Origin: Massilia sp. METH4
GTDB lineage: Bacteria > Pseudomonadota > Gammaproteobacteria > Burkholderiales > Burkholderiaceae_D
Direction: 5' to 3'
Assembly: GCF_037094685.1 (NCBI RefSeq)
Contig: NZ_CP146614.1
Coordinates: 5,084,001 to 5,148,000, forward strand
Length of the DNA: 64,000 nucleotides
A model generated the notes under the pieces. It saw nothing but the letters and a program-made list of their open reading frames with translations. It searched no databases and had not been told where the DNA came from. Shown here piece after piece: positions 1-10,624 of this stretch. Both the position numbers and the translations under genes were made by a program. Numbering within the stretch: position 1 is the first letter of the stretch; the number at the start of each line of letters is the position of its first letter.

Positions 1-957
1 CCGCGACTCCGGGAACAGTTCCGTATCCTGCATGTAGTCGTACATGCAGGCGGTGGGGCCGACGAAGCTGTCCGGCGCGTAGACGGTCGCCGGCGGGTTG
101 CACGTCGGCGCGCTGGGGTTCAGCCGCGGGCCGGTGGCGGTCGTGCCGTCGGCGCGCGTACGGCGCACATTGGCGGGGAAGGTGTTCGAACTGCCGGAAT
201 CGAGGTTGATGTCGGGCTGGTAGGCCGAACCGATCCACTTGCGCTGCGACGAGCGCAGGCTGGTCGTGTCCTGGTAATCGAACACGGCAAGGACGTTGTA
301 CCGGTCGGTCTCCAGGTTGCCGATGCCGCCCGACAGGGTCGCCGTCGCCTTGCGCGCGCCGCCATGCTCGGTGTCGGCATAGTAGACATTGGCTTCGCCG
401 CCTTCGTAGTTGCGGCGCGTGATGAAATTGATCACGCCGCCGATCGCGTCGGTGCCGTAGATGGCCGAGGCGCCGTCCTTGAGCACCTCGACCCGGTCGA
501 TGGCCGCCGACGGGATCGCGTTCAGGTCGACGCCGGCATTGCCGCCCGGGGAAGCAAAGTTGGCCAGCCGCCGGCCATTGAGCAGCACCAGCGTCGACGA
601 CACGCCGATGCCGCGCAGGTTGGCGCCATTGAAACCGCGCTGCCCGGCGATATCGCTGAAACTCGCGCCATCGGTCAGCGCGGCCGTATTGGCGGATACT
701 TTCGAGAGCAATTCGGCCGCCGTGGTGACGCTGCTCTTTTCGATGTCGGCACGGGTGATCGTTTGCACCGGCAAGGCGGTTTCGGCGGCCAGGCGCTTGA
801 TCGACGAGCCGGTGATTTCCACCCGCTGTATCGGCTGGGTATCCTGCGCAGTGGCAGGCGTTGCCAGCCAGCCGGCAGCCCCCATGGTGCTCAACGCCTG
901 CAATATGCCGATGACGATACGCTTTGGAACCGGGTGTTTGCCGTGCTGGTATGACAT
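1..957 (-). CDS. TonB-dependent receptor, N-terminal part (truncated by window edge)
   Basis: Partial gene: 319 codons are visible, running off the left edge without a stop. The start at 957 is preceded by a GGGGGA ribosome-binding site and gives a signal peptide ending near ATAQD. After it come a short linker, the TonB-box-like segment RVEITGSSIKR, then a plug domain with NGRRLANF, a VEVLKDGASAIYGTDAIGG block and INFITRR, all typical of outer-membrane TonB receptors of the large carbohydrate/peptide-type family in Oxalobacteraceae. It would import a large substrate across the outer membrane using TonB-ExbBD energy; the substrate cannot be told. The beta-barrel lies outside the window. Confidence 0.93.
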   Translation of the reverse strand, partial: MSYQHGKHPVPKRIVIGILQALSTMGAAGWLATPATAQDTQPIQRVEITGSSIKRLAAETALPVQTITRADIEKSSVTTAAELLSKVSANTAALTDGASFSDIAGQRGFNGANLRGIGVSSTLVLLNGRRLANFASPGGNAGVDLNAIPSAAIDRVEVLKDGASAIYGTDAIGGVINFITRRNYEGGEANVYYADTEHGGARKATATLSGGIGNLETDRYNVLAVFDYQDTTSLRSSQRKWIGSAYQPDINLDSGSSNTFPANVRRTRADGTTATGPRLNPSAPTCNPPATVYAPDSFVGPTACMYDYMQDTELFPESR

Positions 958-978
958 TCATTCCCCCAATTGATTAAT

Positions 979-992
979 CCCTGGATCCAGGG
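979..992. promoter_or_regulatory. 14-bp perfect palindrome upstream of TonB receptor
   Basis: CCCTGGATCCAGGG is a perfect 14-bp inverted repeat centred about 28 bp upstream of the receptor start codon. Its position fits an operator for a dimeric regulator, but no known regulator motif was recognised, so the role is inference only. Confidence 0.25.
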
Positions 993-1003
993 AGCGCTGA
1001 TTT

Positions 1004-1106
1004 AGAGCGCCTAACAAAACCCCCATGGCTGCGTTGCAGCGTCTCGCCGTACAAGTGTACTGTCTTCGACGCCGCGCCTTGCCCTGCGGGTTTTGTTAGG
1101 CGCTCT
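1004..1106. repeat. Palindromic intergenic repeat with 19-bp perfect arms
   Basis: The left arm (1004-1022, beginning AGAGCGCCTAAC) and right arm (1088-1106) are exact 19-bp inverted copies separated by 65 bp. The centre carries its own small palindrome GTACAAGTGTAC and a GACGCCGCGCC stretch. It codes for nothing and lies between a TonB receptor start and the 3' end of the S51 peptidase gene. The layout resembles a REP/MITE-type dispersed element. The rest of the 958-1374 gap is AT-richer DNA with a short hairpin near 1332-1351 and no gene that I can support. Confidence 0.7.
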
Positions 1107-1331
1107 TACTCATGGCGGCGATCCTGGCTTGGGGCCAATCTCATCAACCAGCAATAAACCAGCGCTTCCCCGGCGGAGTTGCCAATTAAACCCGCCAGCA
1201 CATCGTCGCAGCCGATGAGCTTGGTCTCGCTTTTACACTAGCCGGGCCGGGGCAATTAATCAATTGTTTTGGGAATATTTTGTCTTCGCAGCAGGAATGT
1301 GTAAAAAATAACACACTCCCGCAATAAGCAG

Positions 1332-1351
1332 GCGCCCCGCGGACGGGGCGC
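1332..1351 (-). terminator. GC-rich hairpin downstream of S51 peptidase gene
   Basis: An 8-bp stem (GCGCCCCG / CGGGGCGC) with a 4-nt loop begins about 24 bp past the stop codon of the minus-strand peptidase gene. No clear T-run follows, so intrinsic termination is possible but weakly supported. Confidence 0.3.
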
Positions 1352-1374
1352 GCTATCGCCGCGCCGCCGGCCTT

Positions 1375-2610
1375 TCAGTACCAGTCGGCGGGATATAACA
1401 AGCCCGAGGTGACGTCCATATGCTGGTATAAAGGCACACCGGTCCAGTCGGTGAGATTGAAGACGGTATTCGAATCGGCCAGCTTGCGCACCTCGACGTT
1501 GGAGATTGTCAGCGGTGTTTTCGGGCTGCATACGCTGGGCGGCACGGATGGGCGGACGAAATAGACCGCGCTTTCGGTGCTGGTCGTATCGTTGGTGACC
1601 CGTTTTGCGGTGACAGGCTTGCCGCTGCCATTTCCCTGCACCAGCAATGCGGTCTCGACGCTGATGCCGATCCCCCGCGCGGTCGAATTGCCGCTGGCCG
1701 ATGCCGGCAATACGCCGCCCGCGCAGCCGAAGCTGCCACCCGGCGTTGTCGACGGCGCCACGATCCGCGAGATGAAGGTGATGAAGCGGCCCATCCGGTC
1801 GCGGCTGTCGAAATGCGAGTCGAAAATCATCGAGGCGAGCGCCGGCGGGGCGATGAAGCCGCCTTGCAGGCTCAATGGATTCGGGTCGAAGGTAATGTCC
1901 TTGTAATAAGGGTCGAGCATTGCCAGCTCCGACGTGGCGGATTTGTAGAGGGCCGAGTAATCGAATTGCCCGAGCACTGCCAGCCCGGCGCTCGTGCCGC
2001 CGAGGGGGACGTTCTTTGCCATCAAGGTTTTCAGGGTCTGTTCGAGCGCGGTGCCTTTCCAGAAACGGATGTAATCGCTCTGGTCGCCGCCCGCGATGAA
2101 TACTACGTTGGCGCGGGCCACGATCGCATTGACGGCGGCGTTATTGGCCGCCTTGATGCTGGGGATAACCAGGGTTTCCACGGACGTCAGGCCAAGGGAG
2201 GCGCCGCCCACCCACATGTCGGCGATGTTGGTGGAGGTGGTCAATGCCTCGTCGCTGTAATAGATATAGGGGTTGTACGCCTCCGTTCCAGTGGCCCGGA
2301 TGACAACGAACCGGCCGCCGGTTCCCGGCCTGATGCCGGCGCGCTGGATCAGCCAGCGAAAGGCGGAATCGACGTCGGGCCCGCCACCCATCAGGACGTA
2401 CGACGGTGTCGGCAGGCTCGACGGCGCCGTTACCTCGGCATCGACATCGCCGGTCGCAAAATAGGAATACAGCGGGATCGGCTGCGCGGCTTCGAATTTC
2501 GGTGCCGCGGCTGCGTGGCCGAAGCAAAGAAGCGCCGCGAAGGAGAGCATGCCTGCGCGGAGGGCCGGGAACAGCCGGGCGAACAACGGGGAAGGGAATC
2601 GCGTGTACAT
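1375..2610 (-). CDS. Secreted cyanophycinase-like peptidase (S51 family)
   Basis: 411 aa from the ATG at 2610, which has GGAG about 9 nt upstream and begins a signal peptide ending near GHAAAA (residues 18-36); longer upstream starts would bury the signal. The body carries S51 hallmarks: LMGGG at 73-77, FIAGGDQ at 171-177 and the nucleophile elbow GTSAG at 205-209 (Ser207). Cyanophycinases are serine peptidases that cut the beta-Asp-Arg polymer cyanophycin; related S51 enzymes cut N-terminal Asp dipeptides. A signal peptide points to extracellular or periplasmic action. The gene starts 25 nt after a PEP-CTERM gene, so the two are probably co-transcribed. Substrate not proven. Confidence 0.82.
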   Translation of the reverse strand: MYTRFPSPLFARLFPALRAGMLSFAALLCFGHAAAAPKFEAAQPIPLYSYFATGDVDAEVTAPSSLPTPSYVLMGGGPDVDSAFRWLIQRAGIRPGTGGRFVVIRATGTEAYNPYIYYSDEALTTSTNIADMWVGGASLGLTSVETLVIPSIKAANNAAVNAIVARANVVFIAGGDQSDYIRFWKGTALEQTLKTLMAKNVPLGGTSAGLAVLGQFDYSALYKSATSELAMLDPYYKDITFDPNPLSLQGGFIAPPALASMIFDSHFDSRDRMGRFITFISRIVAPSTTPGGSFGCAGGVLPASASGNSTARGIGISVETALLVQGNGSGKPVTAKRVTNDTTSTESAVYFVRPSVPPSVCSPKTPLTISNVEVRKLADSNTVFNLTDWTGVPLYQHMDVTSGLLYPADWY

Positions 2611-2635
2611 TTTTCGGGCTCCGGTAACGATCGAG

Positions 2636-3274
2636 TCATTGGGCGGGCATACGGCCGGTGGGTTTGCCGGGCCGGCGCCTGCCGGCGGCACGGGAGATCA
2701 GCAGCAAGCCCCCCAGCACCATGGCCGCTGTCGATGGCTCGGGTACCGGGCTGATACCGAAGGTCAGCGTACCGGTATTCCATTGGCCCTCCGGCTCGTC
2801 GAAGCCGAGATCCTTGAAGCCGTCATGGAATTCGAGGCGCAGGATGCCGTCGCTGCCCACCTGGAAAACCAGCCCGAGCTCGCTCAGGTCCTGGTAGCCG
2901 GCGTAGTCGGCCGTGCCGTCGAAATCATCACCGTCGCCCGGCGTGAAGGTCACTCCGCGCCCCACGGTATCGCTGAATGTCACCTGCATCTCGGAAAGAT
3001 AACTTCCGGCATAACTCGTCACATTGACGTCCCACGCGAAACTCGTGACCGATGCCCCGGCTCCTATATAGAAATCCAGGATGACATTCGTCGTCGAGCC
3101 ACGCTCGTCGTAATTCAGGATATCCGTGGTTTCCACCCTGAGTTCGTGTATCGGCGCTGCCTGTGGCGGTATCGCCGCCGCATTGACCGGACTTGCCTGA
3201 ACGGCGCCTAGACCGAGTGCCGCCTTGAATGCCGCAAGCATCAGGAGGCGCTTGAAATACCGAGCGTCATACAT
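2636..3274 (-). CDS. PEP-CTERM sorting-signal protein
   Basis: 212 aa from the ATG at 3274, preceded by AAAGGGAAA. An N-terminal signal segment (about 8-32) is followed by a beta-rich exported region with acidic patches (GDGDDFDG). The C-terminus is a textbook PEP-CTERM signal: VPEPSTAAMVLGGLLLI, then a basic cluster AAGRRR. Such proteins are recognised by an exosortase, usually in exopolysaccharide-producing Gram-negative bacteria, and end up at the surface or in the matrix. No exosortase lies in this window. It is the upstream gene of the pair with the S51 peptidase. The specific role of the exported domain is unknown. Confidence 0.85.
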   Translation of the reverse strand: MYDARYFKRLLMLAAFKAALGLGAVQASPVNAAAIPPQAAPIHELRVETTDILNYDERGSTTNVILDFYIGAGASVTSFAWDVNVTSYAGSYLSEMQVTFSDTVGRGVTFTPGDGDDFDGTADYAGYQDLSELGLVFQVGSDGILRLEFHDGFKDLGFDEPEGQWNTGTLTFGISPVPEPSTAAMVLGGLLLISRAAGRRRPGKPTGRMPAQ

Positions 3275-3437
3275 GATATTTTTTCCCTTTAGAAATATCA
3301 CTGCACGAACGAAAAGTTCCCGAGAGGAATTAAGAAGGGGATTTTCGCGAATTGGCCGTTGACCCAACTGAATATTACGCGGCAATTGCATGGCTAACCC
3401 GTGTTTTTCCATCACGGCTGGCAGAAAACAACGGACC

Positions 3438-3600
3438 CTAGGGAAGCACTGATTTATTGCTGGTGGATGAGATTGGTCCTGAAAAACGAGTCCAGCAAGA
3501 CGCAAAGGCTCGTCATACCGGGGTATGGCGGGCCTTTTGTGCCGCAGCTGGGCACGTTTTTCAGGGCCAAGATCGCCGCCATGAATAAATCAGTGCTTCC

Positions 3601-3604
<4 letters not shown>
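3438..3604. mobile_element. MITE-like element with 21-bp perfect terminal inverted repeats
   Basis: The ends 3438-3458 and 3584-3604 are exact 21-bp inverted copies (outer sequence CTAGGGAAGCACTG). Inside, a second nested inverted repeat pairs 3473-3486 with 3555-3568 (GGTCCTGAAAAACG against CGTTTTTCAGGGCC, one G-T pair). No open frame of note is inside. The outermost CTAG at both ends fits the YTAR target duplication made by IS5-group transposases, though a palindromic CTAG cannot be told from TIR extension. The right end contains the TAG stop codon of the neighbouring histidine kinase. Probably a non-autonomous transposable element. Confidence 0.7.
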
Positions 3605-5244
<1,640 letters not shown>

Positions 5245-5248
5245 CCGC

Positions 5249-5884
5249 TCAGGTCGCCGAGGCGGACGAAGCGGCGCCGCGGCGGCGCAATTCGTCGAGC
5301 ATTTCGCGCGGCGGCGTGAAGTAGGGGTTTTCCTGGATGACGCCGTTGATCAGCGTGAGGGGATGGGTGCGCAGCAGGTCCATCATCATCGAACCCGTGA
5401 GCTGGGCCGTGTCGTAGACGCAGATCGCCGGCTGGCGATTGCGTGCCAGCACCTCGTTGACTTCCGCCTCGTATTCGATGATGTCCTCGGCGCCGGGAAG
5501 GCCGGCGAATACCCAGGCCATATTGCCCATGATGCGCAGGCCCGTGAACTCGCCGGCGGCGGCGTTGCGCGTCAGTGCCTCGACGGTGGCCAACATGCGG
5601 TCCTTGTCGAACGCGCCATCCTCGTTCAGGTATGCCTGGCGCCAGGTCAGCACCTCGAGCTGGCCGCACGCCGCGCAGTGGTGGGTGTCCACGCCCGCGT
5701 CGCGCAGGCGGGCCATGTGATCGTCCCGCAGCTCGTCGGCGACGATGTGCAGGTTTTTCTCGCGCTGCGCCACGGCTTCCTGGTAGAAGGGAGTGAGCAC
5801 GGCGTATTCCTGCTGGCGGCTGTCGAAGAACGCGCAGACATGGTACGCGTCGAGCTGGTTGCCGCCGATCGACAAGGTGCGCAT
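5249..5884 (-). CDS. MEDS-domain sensory protein
   Basis: 211 aa from the ATG at 5884 (GAGGT 7 nt upstream). The sequence AYHVCAFFDSRQQEYAVLTPF near the N-terminus and the alternating beta/alpha pattern ending VCVYD...FTGSMMMDLLRTHP-like text match the MEDS domain (methanogen/methylotroph DcmR sensory domain), a RecA-like fold found with kinases and anti-sigma partners. A CxxC pair (Cys70, Cys73; HHCAACG) sits in the middle and could bind metal or sense redox state. It is the first gene of a two-gene operon with the hybrid kinase. I infer that it feeds a signal to that kinase; its ligand is unknown. Confidence 0.75.
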   Translation of the reverse strand: MRTLSIGGNQLDAYHVCAFFDSRQQEYAVLTPFYQEAVAQREKNLHIVADELRDDHMARLRDAGVDTHHCAACGQLEVLTWRQAYLNEDGAFDKDRMLATVEALTRNAAAGEFTGLRIMGNMAWVFAGLPGAEDIIEYEAEVNEVLARNRQPAICVYDTAQLTGSMMMDLLRTHPLTLINGVIQENPYFTPPREMLDELRRRGAASSASAT

Positions 5885-6027
5885 GGGATGACCTCGGTGA
5901 TGAAAAGGATATTTTACGCCGGGTGGCGTCGTCATGTGCATGGAATGGCTGCTTGCAGATGGCAAGCCGTGTCGCGGCAGCCACCGGCTTGGGCTCGGTG
6001 TCTTGCGCCTGGCGTCCGGCGTTTGGT

Positions 6028-6172
6028 GTCGCACATTTTTTCGCGCAGCGAAAAAGTGTGCGACCGCTGCGGCGGACCGACCGGTTTTCCTGGGCGCTTG
6101 CCACCAGCTCTAGCGCAAACCGGTGTCACACACGTTTTCCGGAGACGGCACCCGGAAAACATGTCTGACACC
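6028..6172. repeat. Paired hairpin repeat (TGTCGCACAC family), copy 1
   Basis: Two long hairpins: 6028-6044 pairs with 6048-6064 (17-nt arms, one G-T pair, 3-nt loop), and 6122-6142 pairs with 6152-6172 (21-nt arms, two mismatches). The arms start GGTGTC and carry a (T)nCCGG or (T)nCGC core. A CCGGTTTTCC block lies between them. The same arrangement recurs at 20973-21138. The second hairpin begins 16 nt after the serB stop codon and could also end serB transcription. Nothing coding is seen in the 5885-6187 gap. Confidence 0.75.
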
Positions 6173-6187
6173 AGAGGCGTCGGCGGC

Positions 6188-7054
6188 TCAGTCGAACAGG
6201 TTGAGAATCCCGTCCAGCCCGACGAAGTTCAGCGCCACGGTGGCCTGCTCGCGCACGACCGGCTTGGCGCGAAACGCCACCGACATGCCGGCGATGCCCA
6301 TCATTTTCAGGTCGTTGGCGCCGTCGCCCATCACGATGGCCTGGTCCGGCGTGATACCCAGCTGGGCGCAGACCTGTTCGACGGTGGCGCGCTTGGCTTC
6401 GGCGTCGACGATATCGCCCAGCACCTTGCCGGTCAGCTTGCCGCCGACGATTTCAAGCTGGTTGGCGCGCGTGAAGTCCAGGCCCAGCAGGGGCTTCAGG
6501 CGGTCGGTGAAATACGTGAAGCCGCCGGAGACCAGCAGCGTCTTCAGGCCGGCGGCCTGCACGGCCTTCAGCATGCGGTCGGCGCCCGGCGACAGGCGCA
6601 GGCGCTCCTCGAACACGCGCTCCAGCGCGGAAGCGTCGAGGCCTTCGAGCAGCGCCACGCGGCGGCGCAGGCTTTCGGAGAAATCGAGCTCGCCGCGCAT
6701 GGCCGCTTCCGTGATGGCCGCCACCTGCGGCTTCAGGCCCTGCATGTCGGCGATTTCGTCGATGCACTCGATCGTGATCAGCGTGGAATCCATGTCCATG
6801 GCCACCAGCTTGTAGTCGGTGAGCTTCTGCGCGCCCATCATGTAGGTGGCGTCCAGCTCTGCCGCGTGGGCGGCCACTTCGATGGTCTGGCGCAGCGCCG
6901 GCGAGAAGGCGATGCCTTCGCAGCGCAGCGCGTTGGCGGAAATGGACACGATGCGCTGCGGTGCGGTCAGCGCGGCGATGCGCTCCAGGCGCGGCTTGCA
7001 ATCGTCCAGGCCTTGCAGGACGAGGTTCATCGTTACGTCTTGTACTTGAGTCAT
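6188..7054 (-). CDS. serB: Phosphoserine phosphatase
   Basis: 288 aa. The HAD signature DMDSTLI (Asp87 nucleophile, Asp89 acid) is followed by LVSGGFTYF (motif II), and GDGANDLKM (motif IV), with AVMGDGAND-type spacing typical of SerB. It removes phosphate from phosphoserine in the last step of L-serine synthesis in the cytosol. The N-terminal 80 residues match the ACT-like lead region of proteobacterial SerB. The start lies 22 nt downstream of the mfd stop, so it probably shares mfd's transcript. Confidence 0.96.
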   Translation of the reverse strand: MTQVQDVTMNLVLQGLDDCKPRLERIAALTAPQRIVSISANALRCEGIAFSPALRQTIEVAAHAAELDATYMMGAQKLTDYKLVAMDMDSTLITIECIDEIADMQGLKPQVAAITEAAMRGELDFSESLRRRVALLEGLDASALERVFEERLRLSPGADRMLKAVQAAGLKTLLVSGGFTYFTDRLKPLLGLDFTRANQLEIVGGKLTGKVLGDIVDAEAKRATVEQVCAQLGITPDQAIVMGDGANDLKMMGIAGMSVAFRAKPVVREQATVALNFVGLDGILNLFD

Positions 7055-7076
7055 TGGGCTAAGTTCGAAGCTGGCT

Positions 7077-10000
7077 TCACGGAGAAGTCAGTTGTTTGAT
7101 CGCGGTCTTGATCTGTGCGACACGCGCCGCCAGGTCGGGCATGCTCGCGGTGATCTTCAGTTTGTCCTGCCCGTTCAGCTTGATGTGGCGGTGCTTCTGG
7201 ATCAGGGTGATGATGCGCATCGGGTCGATGGGCGGCTGCGGCATGAATTGCAGGTTCGCTGCTTCTCCATGGGCATCGATTTTAACAATGCCCACGGTCT
7301 TCGCGGCGATCCGCAGCCGGTGCGTTTCGATGAGGGCCTTGGCCGGCTCCGGCAATTTGCCGAAGCGGTCGATCAATTCCTCCTGCAGGCCGTCGATCGC
7401 TTCCTGCGATTCGCAGTTCGCCAGGCGCTTGTAGAGCGACAGGCGCTCGTGCACATCGCCGCAGAAATCGGCCGGCAGCAGCGCGGGCACGTGCAGGTTG
7501 ATCTCGGTGGTCGTCGACAGCGGCGCCGCCAGGTCCGGCTCCTTGCCGGCCTTCAGCGCGCGCACGGCCTCGTTCAGCATGTCGGTGTACAGCTGGAAGC
7601 CCACCTCGAGCATCTCGCCGGACTGGCTTTCGCCCAGCACCTCGCCGGCACCGCGGATTTCCAGGTCGTGCATGGCGAGGTAGAAGCCGCTGCCCAGTTC
7701 CTCCATCTGCTGGATCGCGTCGAGGCGGCGCTGCGCCTGCTTCGACAGCGACTGCACGTCGCTCACCAGCAGGTAGGCATAGGCCTGGTGGTGCGACCGG
7801 CCCACGCGGCCGCGCAGCTGGTGCAGCTGGGCCAGGCCGAACTTGTCGGCCCGGTGCATGATGATCGTGTTCGCGGTGGGCACGTCGATGCCCGTTTCGA
7901 TGATCGTGGTGCACAGCAGGATGTTGTAGCGCTGCGCCACGAAGTCGCGCATCACCTTCTCCAGGTCGCGCTCGTGCATCTGGCCGTGGGCCACGGCGAT
8001 GCGCGCCTCGGGCAGCAGTTCGGTCAGTTGGGCGAGGCGGTTCTGGATCGTCTCCACCTCGTTGTGCAGAAAGTACACCTGGCCGCCGCGCTTCAGCTCG
8101 CGCAGCACGGCCTCGCGGATGATCGATTCCCCCTCGCTGCGCACGAATGTCTTGATGGCCAGGCGCTTCTGCGGCGCGGTGGCGATCACGGAAAAATCGC
8201 GCAAGCCTTCCAGCGCCATGCCCAGGGTGCGGGGGATCGGCGTGGCCGTCAGCGTCAGCACGTCGACCTCGGCGCGCAGGGATTTCAGCGCCTCCTTCTG
8301 GCGCACGCCGAAGCGGTGTTCCTCGTCGATGATGACAAGGCCCAGGCGGGAGAACTTCACGTCGTCCGACAGCAGCTTGTGCGTGCCGATGACGATATCG
8401 AGCGTGCCGTCGGCCATGCCCTTGATCGCGTTGGCGATTTCCTTGCCGGTGCGGAAGCGCGACATTTCCGCGATCTTCACGGGCCAGTCGGCGAAGCGGT
8501 CGGCGAAGGTTTGCGCGTGCTGTTCGGCCAGCAGCGTGGTGGGGGCCAGGATGGCAACCTGCTTGCCGCCCATCACGGCGATGAAGGCGGCGCGCAGCGC
8601 CACCTCGGTCTTGCCGAAGCCCACGTCGCCGCACACCAGCCGGTCCATCGGCTTGCCCGAGGTCATGTCGCGGATCACGTTCAGGATCGCGGCCGCCTGG
8701 TCCGGCGTTTCGTCGAAGCCGAAGCTCTCGGCGAAGCGCTCGTAGTCGTGCGACGAATATTCGAACGCATGGCCCTGGCGCGCGGCACGGCGCGCGTACA
8801 GGTTCAAGAGCTCGGCCGCGGTATCGCGGACCTGCTCGGCCGCCTTGCGCTTGGCCTTGTCCCACTGGCCGGAACCCAGCGCGTGCAGCGGCGCATCCTC
8901 CGGCGCGCCGCCGGAATAGCGCGAAATCACATGCAGCTGCGACACGGGCACATAGAGCTTCGTGTCCTTCGCGTATTCCAGGTGCAGGAATTCCGTTTCG
9001 CCTTCGCCCAGATCCATGGACACCAGGCCCATGTAGCGGCCGATGCCGTGGTTGATGTGCACCACCGGGTCGCCGATCTTCAGCTCCGACAGGTCGCGCA
9101 CCATCGACTCGACCTGGGTGACGGCTTCCTGCTTCTTCTTGCCCACGCGGCGGCCGGTGCCGGCATACAGCTCGGTTTCCGTGATGAAGACCAGCGTGTC
9201 GTCGCCGGCGCGCAGCTCGAAGCCGGCCTGCAGCGGCGCCACGCCGAGCACGAGGCGGTCGTGCGCGGCGAGGAAGCCCGCGTAGCCGTCCACCAGTGCC
9301 GGATGCAGGTCGAACTCGGCGAAGTACTGCTGTAGCGTCTCGCGGCGGCCGGCCGAATCCGCGCAGATCATCACGCGCAGGTCGGGCCGCAGCGCATACG
9401 CGCGCAGGTTCGTCAGCGGATCGTCCAGGTGCCGGTTCACGGCCACGTTCGGTATAGGCGCGGAAAGCTCGGACGGTTCGCCGTCGACGCTCTTGCCGAT
9501 CGTGAGGCGCGCGTGGGCCTTGGCCAGCGTGAAAAAGGTTTCGTCGCGCAGGAAGATGGCTTCAGGAGGCAGGATCGGGCGCTCGCGGTCGGCCTTCAGG
9601 AACTTGTAGCGGCTCTCGGTGTCGCCCCAGAAGCGGCGGATCGCCCCGTCGATGTCGCCCACCAGCGCCAGCGCCGCACCACCGGGCAGGTAGTCGAACA
9701 GCGTGGCCGTCTCGTCGAAGAACAGCGGCAGGTAGTATTCGATGCCGGCCGAGGCGATGCCGCTCTTGATGTCCTTGTAGACCACCGAGCGCGAGGGATC
9801 GCCCTCGAACGTCTCGCGCCAGCGGTTGCGGAACGTGGTGCGCGCCGCCTCGTCCATCGGGAATTCGCGCCCCGGCAGCAGGCGCACCTCGTTCACCGGG
9901 TACAGTGAGCGCTGCGTGTCGGCGTCGAAGGTGCGGATCGTCTCGATGGTGTCGCCGAACAGGTCGAGCCGGTAGGGCAGGGCGGAGCCCATCGGGAACA

Positions 10001-10520
10001 GGTCGATCAGGCCGCCGCGTACCGAGTATTCGCCGGGCGACATCACCTGCGTCACGTGCGTGTAGCCGGCCAGCGTCAATTGCGCCTTGAGGGCCGCCTC
10101 GTCGAGCGACTCGCCTTTCTTGAAGAAGAACGTGTAGGCGGCCAGGAACGATGGCGGCGCCATGCGCACCAGCGCGGTGGTAGCCGGCACCAGTACCACG
10201 TCGCACTGGCCGCTGCGGATCTCGTGCAGGGTCGCCAGGCGCTCGGACACCAGGTCCTGGTGTGGCGAGAACGCGTCGTACGGCAGTGTTTCCCAGTCGG
10301 GCAGCAGGTGGCAGCGCAGGCCTGGCGCGAACCACGGGATCTCGTCGAGCAGGCGCTGGCCGTCGCTGGCCTGGGCCACGAAGATGGCCAGCATGCGGCC
10401 TTCACTCTTCAGTTGCAGCGCTGCCTGTGCCAGCGCATAGGAATCGGCCGAACCGTACAGCGCGGGAAGCGCGAAGCGGTTGCCGGGTTTGGGGAGTGCT
10501 CGTGTAAAGTCGAAAGGCAT
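7077..10520 (-). CDS. mfd: Transcription-repair coupling factor
   Basis: 1147 aa, the usual length. Order: UvrB-homology region, RNA-polymerase-interacting (CarD-like) domain around GDPVVHINHGIGRYMGL, a superfamily 2 translocase with Walker A GDVGFGKTE, DEEH box in IIDEEHRFGV and TATPIPRTL, then RG(R)VGRS motif VI and the C-terminal TRCF domain. Mfd removes RNA polymerase stalled at lesions and recruits UvrA. Upstream of serB and likely co-transcribed. Confidence 0.98.
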   Translation of the reverse strand: MPFDFTRALPKPGNRFALPALYGSADSYALAQAALQLKSEGRMLAIFVAQASDGQRLLDEIPWFAPGLRCHLLPDWETLPYDAFSPHQDLVSERLATLHEIRSGQCDVVLVPATTALVRMAPPSFLAAYTFFFKKGESLDEAALKAQLTLAGYTHVTQVMSPGEYSVRGGLIDLFPMGSALPYRLDLFGDTIETIRTFDADTQRSLYPVNEVRLLPGREFPMDEAARTTFRNRWRETFEGDPSRSVVYKDIKSGIASAGIEYYLPLFFDETATLFDYLPGGAALALVGDIDGAIRRFWGDTESRYKFLKADRERPILPPEAIFLRDETFFTLAKAHARLTIGKSVDGEPSELSAPIPNVAVNRHLDDPLTNLRAYALRPDLRVMICADSAGRRETLQQYFAEFDLHPALVDGYAGFLAAHDRLVLGVAPLQAGFELRAGDDTLVFITETELYAGTGRRVGKKKQEAVTQVESMVRDLSELKIGDPVVHINHGIGRYMGLVSMDLGEGETEFLHLEYAKDTKLYVPVSQLHVISRYSGGAPEDAPLHALGSGQWDKAKRKAAEQVRDTAAELLNLYARRAARQGHAFEYSSHDYERFAESFGFDETPDQAAAILNVIRDMTSGKPMDRLVCGDVGFGKTEVALRAAFIAVMGGKQVAILAPTTLLAEQHAQTFADRFADWPVKIAEMSRFRTGKEIANAIKGMADGTLDIVIGTHKLLSDDVKFSRLGLVIIDEEHRFGVRQKEALKSLRAEVDVLTLTATPIPRTLGMALEGLRDFSVIATAPQKRLAIKTFVRSEGESIIREAVLRELKRGGQVYFLHNEVETIQNRLAQLTELLPEARIAVAHGQMHERDLEKVMRDFVAQRYNILLCTTIIETGIDVPTANTIIMHRADKFGLAQLHQLRGRVGRSHHQAYAYLLVSDVQSLSKQAQRRLDAIQQMEELGSGFYLAMHDLEIRGAGEVLGESQSGEMLEVGFQLYTDMLNEAVRALKAGKEPDLAAPLSTTTEINLHVPALLPADFCGDVHERLSLYKRLANCESQEAIDGLQEELIDRFGKLPEPAKALIETHRLRIAAKTVGIVKIDAHGEAANLQFMPQPPIDPMRIITLIQKHRHIKLNGQDKLKITASMPDLAARVAQIKTAIKQLTSP

Positions 10521-10624
10521 GCGGCAGGAAGGCTGACGGACTGTAACGGAGACCGCGTTCGCGGCAAGGCGACATTATAGTCGATGCGCCAGGGGCGCGT
10601 CGCCCGGGTAGGGCGGGGATTGCG

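Noticed and set aside
7092..9335. Long plus-strand open frame opposite mfd (747 codons)
   Set aside because: Antisense shadow of a clear mfd gene; the product is rich in Arg/Gln/His with no domain and no ribosome site.
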